Notes under the pieces: generated by a model
Told to the model about the DNA's origin: nothing
Databases searched by the model: none
The model's input: the letters and a program-made list of their open reading frames with translations, nothing else
Source of the DNA: Cheiracanthium punctorium
Lineage: Eukaryota; Arthropoda; Arachnida; Araneae; Cheiracanthiidae
DNA: 64,000 bases
Assembly: GCA_038373885.1 (NCBI GenBank)
Contig: JAWZYV010019586.1
Coordinates: 248,001 to 312,000, forward strand
Direction of reading: 5' to 3'
Shown here: positions 46,784-58,250 of the stretch, piece after piece
How the letters are laid out: every line of letters starts with the position of its first letter
Position numbering within the stretch: position 1 is the stretch's first letter
Made by a program: the position numbers and the translations under genes

Positions 46784-49095
46784 CAGGGCCGTCCACAAGG
46801 GTTGTGCTGTGGATGCAAGGCACCAGCGCCCCGGATTCATAGGGGCACAAAATTAGCACACATGAAAATCCACAATCCACAATCCACATCAAAATTAGCT
46901 TTATACTTCTTATCGTGTCAAAAAAAATTAAGGGGGGAATTTCAAAATATTTTATAAATCATATAATTTGACAGTTAGTATTGCTATTCTGCAGCTTCAA
47001 AAACTAAAACACCATTTAAAAAGAGTCATTTACTGGTGCTTGACAAAAAACAACTGCTGCTTTGCTTGAAAATTTCCATTCTGACTAACTTTCCAATGCC
47101 CATTATCTCTGTCATCTTCACTCAAACCTAGGGAGAAAAAGACTTTCAGTAAAAGAATGGATAAAGACGTTGTTTCTGATTCGGTTCAGGGCAGATGTCA
47201 TTATCCATTTCCTGGAAAACTCGTGTGTGTGAAAGAGTATGGGCGAAAATCTCCAGTCTTGGTATATACCTCTAAAAGCGGCATTTTACACAGAACAATA
47301 TCACCACCCCTTGTGGTAAAGTTCGAAAGACTGATGGGCTTTGCAGTAACAAACATGTAAAGCGATTAGTATTGTATAGTCGTTCATTTTTAAAGGATGA
47401 AACTTAATTGCTAGCACGTTTTCTCCATACATTCCAGAAAACCGTAAGTTTTCTTCACGCTTCCTTTTTACTGATAGAGGGGCGACGCATGGGGTCATCG
47501 TTAATTGTAGAAATGGGACAGTGGCTGCTTCCGAGAAAATTAGGACCACCCACACACCCTTTTTTAACAAGATGTTTTCACTGCCAATAAAGAGACCCAA
47601 TAATGCCGCCCCAATAAAGAGATCAATGAAGAAAATTTACGATGTTTCAAGAGCTTGCTGTTTGCAATTTCCTTTTCAGGAAATACGATTTTCCTTATCA
47701 TAAAAGAAAAGAAATAATTGCTTTTCTAAAACTTTTTAAGGGGACAAAGGGACTTTAAAATTGAAAACTATCATTTCTTAATTTTTAGTCTCAAAGTATA
47801 CGTACAGTTGTTTAAAACAAAGGTTTGCATTTACATTAATACTAAAAATAAAAAATTAAATCTTTTTTTAAAAATTATGGTAATATCTTTAAGGAAAAAT
47901 GGGCCATAAATATTTTTTTCAAAATATCTCATGTGCATTCCAATTTAATAAAAAGCTGTAATTTTTTTTATAGTAAACTTGTAATGCATGTATGAACATA
48001 ATTGTACATTAAATTTTCAAACAAACGTTATTTAATAGAGATATAGGAATTTAAATGTAACAGTAGGATGGAATTTGAAAAAAAAAAAAAAAAAAAGCTT
48101 CATCTCACGTGAATTTATTTTTTATATAAAGCTTACCTTTTTCCAGGGGCGTAGCCAGGGGGGGGATATCCGGATATATCCCCACCCCCCGACATTTTTG
48201 GATTAGTGATGAAATTCCGTCTATTTGTACACATATAAGTTCATCTCTCCCCCCCCCCCCAAATTTTCCTGGCTACGCGCCTGCGTTTGTCACACATAGA
48301 AATGAATGCACAGATATGTTCATACATATATTGCAAATGTATATTAAAAAAAATATGTCGCTTTTTATTAATTTTGAATGCGCATGGGATATTTTAAATA
48401 AAAAAATAGAAGACGTATTTTTTTCTGAAAAATATCAATTTTCATTTTAAAAATTATTATTTTTTTTATATTTTTAGTTTCAATATAGATGCAAACTATT
48501 ATGTTAGACAACTATGATTTTGTGTGAAACAACTATACATAAGATTACAAGTAAAATTTAAAATGGAAAGTTTTGAATATTTAACGTCCCTTGTCCCCTT
48601 AAAGATCATGAAATGTTTGCTTTTACAAACAGGAACAAAAATTTTTAAAAATTACATCTCTTTTAAGAAAGATGTATATTTTTTAACACCATTATCGAGG
48701 AACATTTTCTTCAAAAAACGTTCCTCGATGCCTGCGTTCTTTGGGGGGGAGGGGGCTCAGATTTTTCCAGGGGGTCTGATCCGTCCATAGCGTCCCAGCG
48801 CTACGGCCTTGTTGCGAAGTTTGTAATTTCCTCTTCAGGCAATACGATTTTTCTTATCTCTAAGGAAAAGAAATAATTGATTTTCCAATACTCTTTAAAG
48901 AACATAAAACATAAAATGTTTGCTTTTACGTACAGAAACAAAAATTAAGAAATTTGCATCTCTTTATAAGATTTTTCAAAAAATGTTCCTGGATGACTGT
49001 GCTCTTTGGCCTGGGTGAGGTGGCTCAGATTTTTCTAGGGGGGGGGGGTGGCGGGGAGCTGAGCCGTCCATAGCGCCCACAGCGCAACGGCCCTG
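46784..49095. mobile_element. hAT-like composite with duplicated right end
   Basis: The left end CAGGGCCGTCCACAAGG and right end CCGTCCATAGCGCCCACAG ... AACGGCCCTG are inversely related. The right-end region occurs twice, at about 48555-48811 and 48812-49095. Both have ATGTTTGCTTTTAC, ACATCTCTTT/GCATCTCTTT, GTTCCT(C/G)GATG and GGCTCAGATTTTTC. A partial third copy of the preceding sequence (AATACGATTTTCCTTATC) is near 47685. The flanks do not show a clear 8-bp duplication. A MITE is nested at 48144. Confidence 0.55.
48144..48283. mobile_element. hAT-type MITE with family-A-like ends
   Basis: CAGGGGCGTAGCCAGG and CCTGGCTACGCGCCTG are inverted ends. Flanks CCTTTTTC and CGTTTGTC match at 6 of 8. 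The interior (GATATCCGGATATATCCCC) is unlike family A, so only the termini are shared. Confidence 0.78.
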
Positions 49096-49684
49096 CTATT
49101 AACATCTGTGAACGTTTTATATATTTTAAAGGATTTTTCAGCGGTAAGTGGAATTTTATGACTACGGTGTTCCATACCTAAATATAAACTTAGTGGTATA
49201 AATTTAACACGTCATCTGCTTTTGCTTTACTTCGTGGGTGGATGCTGAAAGAAGCGCATATTTCAATTAGAGGTTTGTTTAAATTGTTCTGTACGATTTA
49301 AAAAAGAAATTAGATTAAAATTTTATGCTACTAATAATCACACAAGTTTTCAAAATTATTTATCTGTAAACCGTTATCTTAATGATAATACTGGTCAAAA
49401 TATCCAAATTAACTTGCTCAACGAACCGGGTTATCTTATACGGCAGTTAAACAGTGACGTCATAAATTTTAAGAAATGCTTGAAAATTGTAAACTCTGCA
49501 ACTCTAACGTCCTGACATAATTATAGCGATTCTAAATAGCTCCTCGAGATTACAAAGTTTGACGTTTTCAGGAAACAGAACCATGGAGGATTTATAAAAT
49601 ACCGCTATAGTGGATATATGGCTATTTAAATTGGCACCGCTTTGAATATGTGTCACTACGGCCCGTGGTGACAAATATTTCATC

Positions 49685-49739
49685 CACCACAAAACATTTC
49701 ATCCACCGTGGTCCATGGTGGATGAAATGTTTTGTGGTG
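49685..49739. repeat. Perfect 23-bp inverted repeat
   Basis: CACCACAAAACATTTCATCC(ACC) is followed after nine bases by its exact reverse complement. Part of the arm (TTTCATCCACC) also repeats directly just upstream, resembling the hairpin at 2739. Confidence 0.9.
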
Positions 49740-50439
49740 CTAAATACCCCAATCTTACAAAACTATGCATAAATTAAATATATATGGAGAGCTTTCTTAA
49801 TAGCAACCATTATGTGAAATGATTATTCCTTATGCTAATGCTTAAATTGCAAAGAATCGCCATAGAATAAAAAGGACCTATTTGTGCCAAATAATGTTTC
49901 TTGAAATCGAGCCTTAAAAAGGAAGAAGCGAAAATAGATAGTATTAATATGCGTAATAGGTAGTATTAGTAGATTTGTAAGGATAATATGAATAAATCAC
50001 AATATACCACATTAATAAATATTTCATGAAATTAAAAGTGTTCTGTTTATCCTTTTTCAAGGGTTATCTTATCACCAACTGAACGATAAGTAATTCTAAT
50101 TTGCGTTAATATATCCCGCAGTAATTTCAAAAGAGGAGATTACTTAAATTAAAAAAAAAAAAAATCTGTTTTGCAGATAGGATTTTAGTAAAATATTCGC
50201 TTCTTCCAGTATGAAGAGCGGGTGCGCAACTATTTTAAAACAAACGGTTGTCCATTTCATGTAGTGTCTGAGGTATTTAATGCTACAACTTGAAGAGTAT
50301 GATGTAGAAATAACACATTTTGAAAGTCGGGAGTTCTCTGCAAATCGCCATGCTTTTCACTTTTCTGATCGCGAATGATACTGACGTAGTTTTTTGAGTC
50401 ATTATATTGCAATGATGCCAGGTTAATACTCATGACGCA

Positions 50440-50565
50440 AACTTTACATCAAGAGTCAAATAATTTTGCTTTTATTTTAGATTCCACATCACTGGAATTA
50501 ATTGAAATTACACATGTTAGGAAAATTTTCGTTTACTACAATGCGAAGAACGGGCACGCAGCTAG
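50440..50565 (+). mobile_element. Helitron-like 3' end (partial)
   Basis: GCGAAGAACGGGCACGCAG then CTAG|T resembles the termini of Helitrons 1 and 2. A similar GAAGAGCGGGTGCGCAACT lies at about 50213-50232. No 5' TC end was identified. Confidence 0.45.
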
Positions 50566-50779
50566 TAAATAAATAAAAATAAATACTATATTTTCGGTGG
50601 GACATTATATGTACGGATTAAAGCTGAATTTCTTTTACTTCAAATGCCGATATATGCTGATATAGTTATTAATATATCTACTTATGTGGCTATATGTAAG
50701 TAATTGTTATTATTAATATTAATTTTCAATAAAATCCCAATAATAAGTTAGTAAAAAATGGTAACGAAATCGCAGTCCT

Positions 50780-50966
50780 TAATTTTGCGAGACTCGCGAG
50801 ACGTCTCGCGTCTCGCGCGAGACGAGACAGCAATTTCTTTGCGAGACGCGAGACGAGACACAGTGTTTGCGAGACGAGGCGAGACGCGAGACGAGACAGA
50901 GGTTTACCATTGCGAGACGAGACGAGACAGCCCCGATTCTCGTCTCGCACGTCTCGCGTCCATCCC
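50780..50966. repeat. GAGACG array, right arm
   Basis: CGAGACGAGACAG and CTCGCGTCTCGCGCGAGACG units, with short interruptions, end in the TIR of the giant element. Overlapping Arg/Ser-rich frames (50726-51024) are repeat artefacts. Confidence 0.9.
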
Positions 50967-51044
50967 TAGTAACCATGATTACTGAAAATCTGCCCTTTGT
51001 TATCTTGTACGGACAAGACAACATACAGGTTTCTTCGGCCTAAT

Positions 51045-52825
51045 CTACATAGATTTCACTCTGGGAATGATCATCTTTGACTGCATAATAGCGTACTCAC
51101 GCGTTCCTTTTGCATAATAATAATAAATCAGAGTTTTCGCTGCCTCCATAAAAGGCCACCGCACCTGGAAACGCGGCACTGGACAGTCGGGTTTTGAGTC
51201 TGCCTGGGTGGTTCCGTTTAAAGCCGTGATGCAAAAGTTTTTAAGCAAAGACAAAAAATTTCGCTTTTATTTAGCATTTAAAAGAATGAGTGTGGGATGC
51301 ACCTGAAAATGCGTAAATACAATAGCGAGTGGTGAAAAACAAGTCACCGGAAAGAACGGAAAGATGAAAAACTTAGAAGGAACAAAACAAAAGTTATTGA
51401 ACGCTTTGTTTTATGTCTGGTCGATTTTCTTTATCACAGTGTAATTTTTAATGGGGATGGAGCATTTTATTTAATCGCTTAATCGTTACACGCTTGTACC
51501 GAATCACAGAAGAAATATTGAAGAAAACTGTTTGCATATTTGCCACCATGGCGAGATGAAATATTTCGCGATCCTAAGTATGATGATTTGCCAAGGATTA
51601 TGTTATAAGAATAATTTTGAGAACTGTTTTAATGGCAGCCACGGTGGGAAATGATTATCGATTATGCGCATGCGCAAATCGCTAGAGAACGGAAAGTCGC
51701 CATTGTTGGCAAATATCCAAGCTGTTCCGATATTTTTATTCTTTTTTAAAAGATATTAACATGAATGTGTATGGAAATACTCGCTTCTACATGGAATAGA
51801 ATGTTTCGAAATAAAAGTACAACTGTAGCCTAGGAATATTTTTTTTATATTTTTTTTTTATCCGGGAATCAGGGGAAGTATAGAAATTACGAAAGAAAAA
51901 TATGCTTTGGACTCTAGTAATAAACATTTGCATTCAAATGTATGTATAGCCCCAGGCCATTTTTATTTAAAGATATTTCTGAGGCGGTTTATGATAAAAT
52001 GCTGAAATTTTGTCCATCCCTCATCAGTGAACGGGGCACATTTCACTAATTTGTAATTTTTTTTTGTAAGGGGATCGTATACAAATTTAAAAAGTGTAAC
52101 TTTTTGAAAACTAACGAGAGGAATTTTTCTTGGGGTAGTCTTTTTTTCCTACCTTATTTTGAGCATTTTTTCAATTTAGATTGCCCACTTTTCTCTAACA
52201 GATAACGATTTAAAAAGAGTGTTCCCAACTTTTTGGGGCACCCTGTAAATAAATGGCAACAAAAACATAATTAAACCTATGAAACTACTCTTTGAGCACT
52301 CGATAGCCATATTTGCTGTGTTTTATTAAATTTTACTAAATACGTTTTATTTACAAATAAAACCAATTTTCGGGTATTTATTTGTACAGCATATTTTTAT
52401 AAAAAATGCTTTACCAGTTCAATTTTTAAAATTCAATTACTGTTGCAGTGCAGGTTGTGACGTAAAAATTATGCTGCTAGTGAGATAATTCCGCAAATTC
52501 TCACTTTGAATCAGCTGTAATTTTTCGATGAGAAGAAAAGCCTCGAAAATAGTCATTTTCTCCACCGTTCGCAATATTGTCTGCAGGGAATCAAATGCTG
52601 AAAATTTCCATTTTATTTTACTTTTATTGGACGACCCCCCCCCCTCCCCAGAATCTGGCATGTGGAAAAATCTTTTTATCCTTTACCGTAAATCTTTAAG
52701 CAGCTGAAGAAGCAAACTACTACAACGTTTTACGAGGAAAAAGGGAATTTATTCCTTTTAAATTTAGGTTAGTTATGTCACTGTTTTCTCAACGTTATGT
52801 TTCTGTTCTTTTTATGGCTACCCCG
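51045..52825. other. AT-rich DNA, unassigned
   Basis: No gene was recognised. GGGGCACCCTGTA at about 52232-52246 resembles the end of a CAGGGTG-type TIR element without a visible partner. Confidence 0.4.
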
Positions 52826-52996
52826 AAGGGGCGTAGCCAAGGGGGGGTTAGAGGGGTCATAACCCCCCCCCCCCATGAGGAATTTTTTGCCATACAAAAT
52901 GTATATTCTTCACTCCCTTATCACACACATGTATTCATATATATGAGTTGCAGTAGTCGTAACCCCCCCCCTGAAAAATTTCTGGCCACGCCCCTG
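52826..52996 (-). mobile_element. hAT-type MITE, family A, copy 4
   Basis: It starts AAGGGGCGTAGCCAAGG (first base decayed from C) and ends TGGCCACGCCCCTG. The flanks CTACCCCG (52818-52825) and CTTCCCCG (52997-53004) agree at 7 of 8. It lies in the same orientation as copy 1 and inverse to copies 2 and 3. Confidence 0.88.
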
Positions 52997-53368
52997 CTTC
53001 CCCGCTAATGTTTTATGTTAACATTTGGAGTGAAACAAGTTGACAGTTTTTTTCAAATTCTGCGCTGATCGAATAAACTTCAGTTTCCTTTAGTATTAGA
53101 AAAAAAATTGCTCTTTCCTTCCGTACTAAGAACGGGTATATCAAGTATTATGGTAAAAAAAGATACCAGAAGTATATTTTTTAATTTGATTTAATAGTCT
53201 GCTTATCCTAATTTAAAATTGCAAAACCCACAAGACGGTGTCTATTCCATGCCATTTAAAAAAGAGAGACTGGAAATTTCCATATCCTTTTCTTTCACAG
53301 TTGCTCAAGGTTTGTGTAGGCTTCAACTCATTGCGAAATAGTATGAAAGTCATTCTTCTTTATAGATC

Positions 53369-53371
<3 letters not shown>

Positions 53372-53404
<33 letters not shown>
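53372..53404. repeat. Poly-A run
   Basis: A 33-base A run with no recognisable retrotransposon body before it. Confidence 0.9.
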
Positions 53405-53405
<1 letters not shown>

Positions 53406-53952
53406 GGAGAAGATAACAATGATGAATAACACAAATTATTTTGTAAATCCTGTTGAAGCTGTTGGTTACAGAAAATTAATTACATATCATTAGCATAATA
53501 TATATTTTACGAGGCAATTTCTCTCGCTAGATTTAGCAAGGAAATATCTAACTCCTGGCAAAGTTAACTCGATAACGGGGAACCTGTTTTGACATAAATT
53601 AAGGTTATGTCACACAAACGTAGTTGCTGTGGTGGTTGATATATTCAGCGACGAGGTCTTTCTCTTACATCTCTAAGAAACACTTGTATACTTTTGTACA
53701 GCTTCAAAAAATAGAGAGGTTTGTTTCTGTCATGCAAACGGTCTTGAGTGTCAGCGATGAGGCAGTTTTAATCTCACTTGCAATTTAAAAGTGTGGCTTC
53801 AGAAAACTAAGATCTTCATTCTTTGTCCATGGTTCATGAAAAACCATGAAAATACTAAATTGAAAGTTTGTTCCAAGTATTGATCTCATTGTTGTATGGT
53901 TTTCTTATTGGTCTCGTGAAATAGGTCAATCTTCAATGTTGATAAGGTAATC

Positions 53953-54096
53953 TAACGGCTTTATTGACCAAACACTCGACACTCGGATTAATCCAATCAT
54001 GGATGTTAAAGTCATTGGTAAGATATCTTATCCATGACTTGAATCCGCGAGTTTGGACTAACCCGAGTGTCAAGTGTTTGGTGATTAAAGCCGTTA
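53953..54096. mobile_element. Palindromic MITE with TA ends
   Basis: The left arm TAACGGCTTTATTGACCAAA (continuing CACTCGACACTCGG) is mirrored at the right as the inverse of a nearly identical sequence ending CCGTTA. The centre TAAGATATCTTA is itself palindromic. It is 144 bp with no coding capacity, and TA-type insertion is likely. Confidence 0.8.
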
Positions 54097-54307
54097 AAGA
54101 GCTATAACAAGAAACAGAAATAAAAATTAGAAACTTATTTTGATCGAGATGTGGTTTTCACTTTGAAAACCGATTAATCTAAATGAAATTTCAAGCGCAA
54201 TTTTAAACTCGTGGCATCTTAATGATGGAGATCTCACTTACGATAGTTCACTTTTTTCACTATCGTTACACCATCGGATATTTAGAAAGGTGGTAATTGC
54301 AAAATAA

Positions 54308-54485
54308 AATTGCTTAAAAATCGGGAAACGGCTGAGTTTTCGGATTTTTAAAGCAGTGAAGATTGTTTTCTATATATTTTTTACACAATTATGAAAAATT
54401 TAAAAACAATTGCACCAATGGCGTGAATTTCATTATGTTTTTTAGCATAGATTCTTTATCGCTTTGGAGTAATAGAGGTAAATGT
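54308..54485. repeat. Dispersed repeat, family R, copy 3
   Basis: TGCTTAAAAATCGGGAAACG, CGGATTTTTAAAGCAGTGAA and the GATTGTTTTCTATATATTTT stretch parallel 38080-38275. A shorter relative (GGGGAACGGATGAATTTTGA) is at 32520. Confidence 0.5.
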
Positions 54486-54499
54486 TTTGTTTTGGAGTT

Positions 54500-57090
54500 G
54501 TTACAACCCTGAATTGAGACGAACAGGACTTTTCTTATTTACATTTATTGATGTTTCTAAGGCTAGTACATTATTTGTCTAAGTTTGGTAAATCTTCATG
54601 TTCTTAGTTACTTATATTTGTTTATTTGTAATCTCATCTAAATATTTTGACTTACAGTGGGTTTTTATCCAATTTATACAATACCCAATTGATACAATCC
54701 CTTTTGTACAATTTTTTATCCAATGACGTTGAAATAAATAACCAGAGAGGATTGGTTTGTAAAATAGTAAGAATATTAAAAGAACAGTTTGATCATAAAA
54801 TATTTGTGCTACATTTATTAACCGATTTTTTTTTTCTGTCTCTTATAAAATAAAATTTTATTCACAAACCATAATTTTTTATAGTTTTGGGACAAGGATG
54901 GCTCAATAAACAATTTTTTCAAAGCTTGTCTTTAACTGGCATTTATTTATTTATTTTATCTCTTCTTCTTCTTTTTGTTATATTTATAATTATTTCGTTT
55001 GTTGCTACGGAGGAAGATGGGTACATTTTAGTGATAAAAACATCAGAAATGAAGTCCCTCCTCCTCCCCAAGGGAAAAAAAATGGTTTTAGAACACTGCC
55101 TTATTTGAATTATGTGTATCTAAGACCATAAAATAAAGTAATAGAAAGAACAGAAATATTTATGTTAGGAGATTCTCGAATTTTCCCTGAATCGTTTTGT
55201 GGGCTACGAAAAGGGCACCGATCATAATAAGAAAAAATCTTCTCTCCATATCTGGGCCGCAGATAGTGAAAAAAAGAAATAAAAAGATGAATAAAAAAAA
55301 GAAACAAAAAATAAAAAGAAAGAAAGAAAGCGAGAACAATTTACTCTCCATCACTTTCTCCCTCCGTATCTCTTTTAAGGAATTGACCTGAACTCTGATA
55401 CCTGTCCGTATTCAAGGCTGTGGAACGCCGAGTAAAGTAAGGGGGGGGGGGGGGGAGTAATAATAACACCGAGATTCACCTGCCGGATCACAGTTAACAT
55501 TGATTAACGAGAAATGGTGTTGCTTCGTTTTGTTATTATTGCGTTTAACTCCCTTTAAGTTGTTTTCTTTCACAGAATCGGTTTAGTGAACAAAAGGTCT
55601 CTTCTTGTTAGTGAGCAGTTTTAACGCGTGTTTTGGTTTTTGCATGTTTTATTAGTCAGAATTAAAGAGATCAGAGGTTATGCGTTATTTGTATGCAATT
55701 GGTTACGAGACTTTTAAAAAGTATTTTTTTTTCTTCAAGTCATTCTCCCAATGCTTTCTAATTAGTACCAAACAAACGATTTTAAAATATCCTTCCAAGG
55801 GAGTTTTGAAAATATTAAAATCTTTCACTAAAGATTGAAGAAAGATAAAAGATTGAAATTTTTCTAATTTTTCATAAAAAATTCATCCTAGTCACTTTAT
55901 TACTGGAAATTCGCAAGCTTTTTGTTGATCCTTTTGTTTGCATCTTGTTTAACTTTTGTTTGTACTTGTTTAACTTGTTTAATAATTTCTTTAACTGTAT
56001 AAAAGCAGATTAAAAGCTGCATATTGACCACCCGAAAAAATATAAATATTTCTGAAAACTGAATTTAAATTCTTCTGCAACAGCGTTTTGCCCTTCACAA
56101 AAGTAGTGAAACATTGATAACGTATACTTACATTTATGTGGTTTTTTTTTTTTTTTTTTTTTTTGTTTGCTTTTTCATGTAATTTCTTTTTGCACGAAAA
56201 GTACTGGCATCAACGACTGGGAGTTTCAGGAACTGCTCTATATTTGTAACTACTGTTTTATAGCAGGCAAATAATATTTTAAAATTAATTTATAATGACA
56301 GGTAACAGATGAAAATTGTTCCCTATGAGCATTTTAAGCCATTATTTCTATATCCGAAAAACTGTAAAAAGATGAATTTCTCCCTAATATCTTATGTTAA
56401 TAAGTGAAAGCTTCTTTCTTTAGACAAGAGATTCATTCAAAATATTACTTATGTCTTCTAGAGAATGCTGTACGGCGAATAGAAACAAAAATAATATTTA
56501 AAGGTCACATTATTTCATGTGATTTGTTGCTATAAAAATACTCTAAAAATTAGTGTTAAAATCTAATAAACTGAGCAAGTTAGAGAGTCAGAATTTCAAC
56601 AGAAAAGCAGAAACGTAAATGAGCTTTTCTGCTCTGATTCGGTGAATATTCTATATCTAAAGAAAATAAATTTTTTATTACCCTAGAAACGTACGGTGAA
56701 TTTTACTCTTTTACTTTTGAGAATATCTCTCTCAAAATTTTAACTTATTCATAATGAGTAAAATAACTCGGTTTACTTTTAAATTTTCAATGGAATATTT
56801 TCGACAAAAAGATAATTACATTATCCGACTGTTTCGTCATTCTAATAAATTATTAGCACCAGAATGCTATTAATTTCAACCTTGCTTTTTGTGTAGACAC
56901 AATTTTGGTACAATTAGCGAGTCGAGTCACTTTTCAAATATGTTTGCCAAGATAATGTGGAGGGGGGGGGGAGGCGTTAATAAAATGTTGAAAGTCGCAC
57001 AAGGTTTGCAATTTTTGATAAATGATCGCTAAACTGGGTGCCAAAACGCAACAATTTATTATAAATATATTTTGAGTATAGTTAGAAAAC
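54500..57090. other. AT-rich DNA, unassigned
   Basis: Holds poly-G (55441-55456) and poly-T (56142-56163) runs and A-rich GAAA tracts near 55265-55330. The hydrophobic or Lys-rich short frames over these tracts are not plausible genes. Confidence 0.45.
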
Positions 57091-58250
57091 GCCTGGCAAA
57101 TATTGTAAAATAGCTTTAGTAGGCGATTTAAATATAGATTTTAATTCCGAAGAAGTGTTTTATAGAACAGTGAAGACAAATACGGCACACATCATAGATT
57201 ATGATGCACTTTCCAAATGGTATTTATAAAGGTGAAGTGTAGTTTGACTATGCCTGGCGAAAATTGTTAAACAGTTTTGGTAGGCGATTTTAATATAGAT
57301 TTCTATTCCGAAGAAGTGTTTTATAGAACAAAGAAGGAAAACACGATACACTCATGGATTAGGATGCTCATTCCAAACAATATTTAAAATGTCTACGAGA
57401 TATGGTTGGAATATGCCTATAGTTCGAATATGTCTGGTGAAGATTTTAAAACAGTATCAGTAGGCGATTTTAAGATGGATTTGGATTCCAAAGATGTGCT
57501 TTATGGTTCAAGAAAGAATTGATTCTATTTTAACGCCCCTACTTTCGCCAACCTAAAAATTCCCCGCACTTTGGCGAGCTTTGAAGTCATGGGTCTCTAG
57601 GAGTTATGCACAAGTTTCAACGCTCCCTAAACAACTACATGAAAACTAAAGTGAACAAATTAGTGATAAACGCACTAGTTAAGGAATTTGAAGACACTTA
57701 ATTATTAAAACTACATTAATTGGCAACCCAAAATAAATAAAAATGTAACGGAATGCTGTATTTACAGGTTGTTCCAAATCGCCATTTTTATTCTAAATTA
57801 CAATTTCCACATAAATACAAAAAATTGTCATGGTTGCTGTATATGTTTAATGATCGCTACCTTGGTGAGAGTTGGGGCGTTAAAGTAGAAATCAACCCAA
57901 GAAAGACAAACATGGCACACTCATGGATTATGATGCACATTCGAAACAATATTTAAAACGGTGAAGTATAGTTGTAATATACTTTGCGAAGATTGTAAAA
58001 TAGTTTTATTAAGCAATTTCAAGATAAATTTCGATTCCAAAGATGGGTTTTATAAAACAAGGAAGAAAAATACTGCTCACTCATGAATAATGATACACTT
58101 TCCAACCTTATGGAATAAGGAAGAAAATAGGGACGATGCAAAAATTATGATACGCTTTTAATATATAGTACTTTGGTGCGTATTTAAAATCTGAAAGGGT
58201 TTCAGATTTTCTTCATTTTTTTTATATATTTATTTTTACCGCCTATCTCT
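57091..58250 (+). repeat. Tandem degenerate copies of an EEP-nuclease fragment
   Basis: A unit of about 160 bp contains a stretch reading approximately VGDFNIDFNSEEVFYR. It recurs at about 57091, 57252 and 57420, and again at 57960-58060 after an insertion of unrelated sequence. In copy 1 the motif reads ALVGDLNIDFN, with the family's Asp-x-Asn intact; later copies accumulate stops and substitutions. Each unit also carries CACTCATGGATTA(T/G)GATGC. The array ends in TTAAAATCTGAAAGGGTTTC, homologous to the tail after the EEP fragment at 41.7 kb. The array therefore derives from the same transposon family. Confidence 0.72.

Larger units (their letters stand above)
43619..50968. mobile_element. 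Giant hAT-like element with GAGACG-repeat arms
   Basis: The left end TAGGGATGGACGCGAGACG (19 bp) equals the inverse of the right end (CGTCTCGCGTCCATCCCTA). The 8 bp outside each end are identical: GTAACCAT at 43611-43618 and at 50969-50976. This is the hAT signature, a TAGGG-type TIR plus an 8-bp duplication, and it marks one 7,350-bp insertion. Both subterminal zones are arrays of GAGACG/CGAGACGAGAC. The interior holds later insertions (MITE at 45784, mariner-like half at 46274, hAT-like composite at 46784-49095, Helitron end at about 50.5 kb) and no transposase frame. Confidence 0.78.

Noticed and set aside
53120..53150. Possible Helitron 3' end (AAGAACGGGTATATCAAGTA)
   Set aside because: CTAG is replaced by CAAG and no hairpin or 5' end is convincing.
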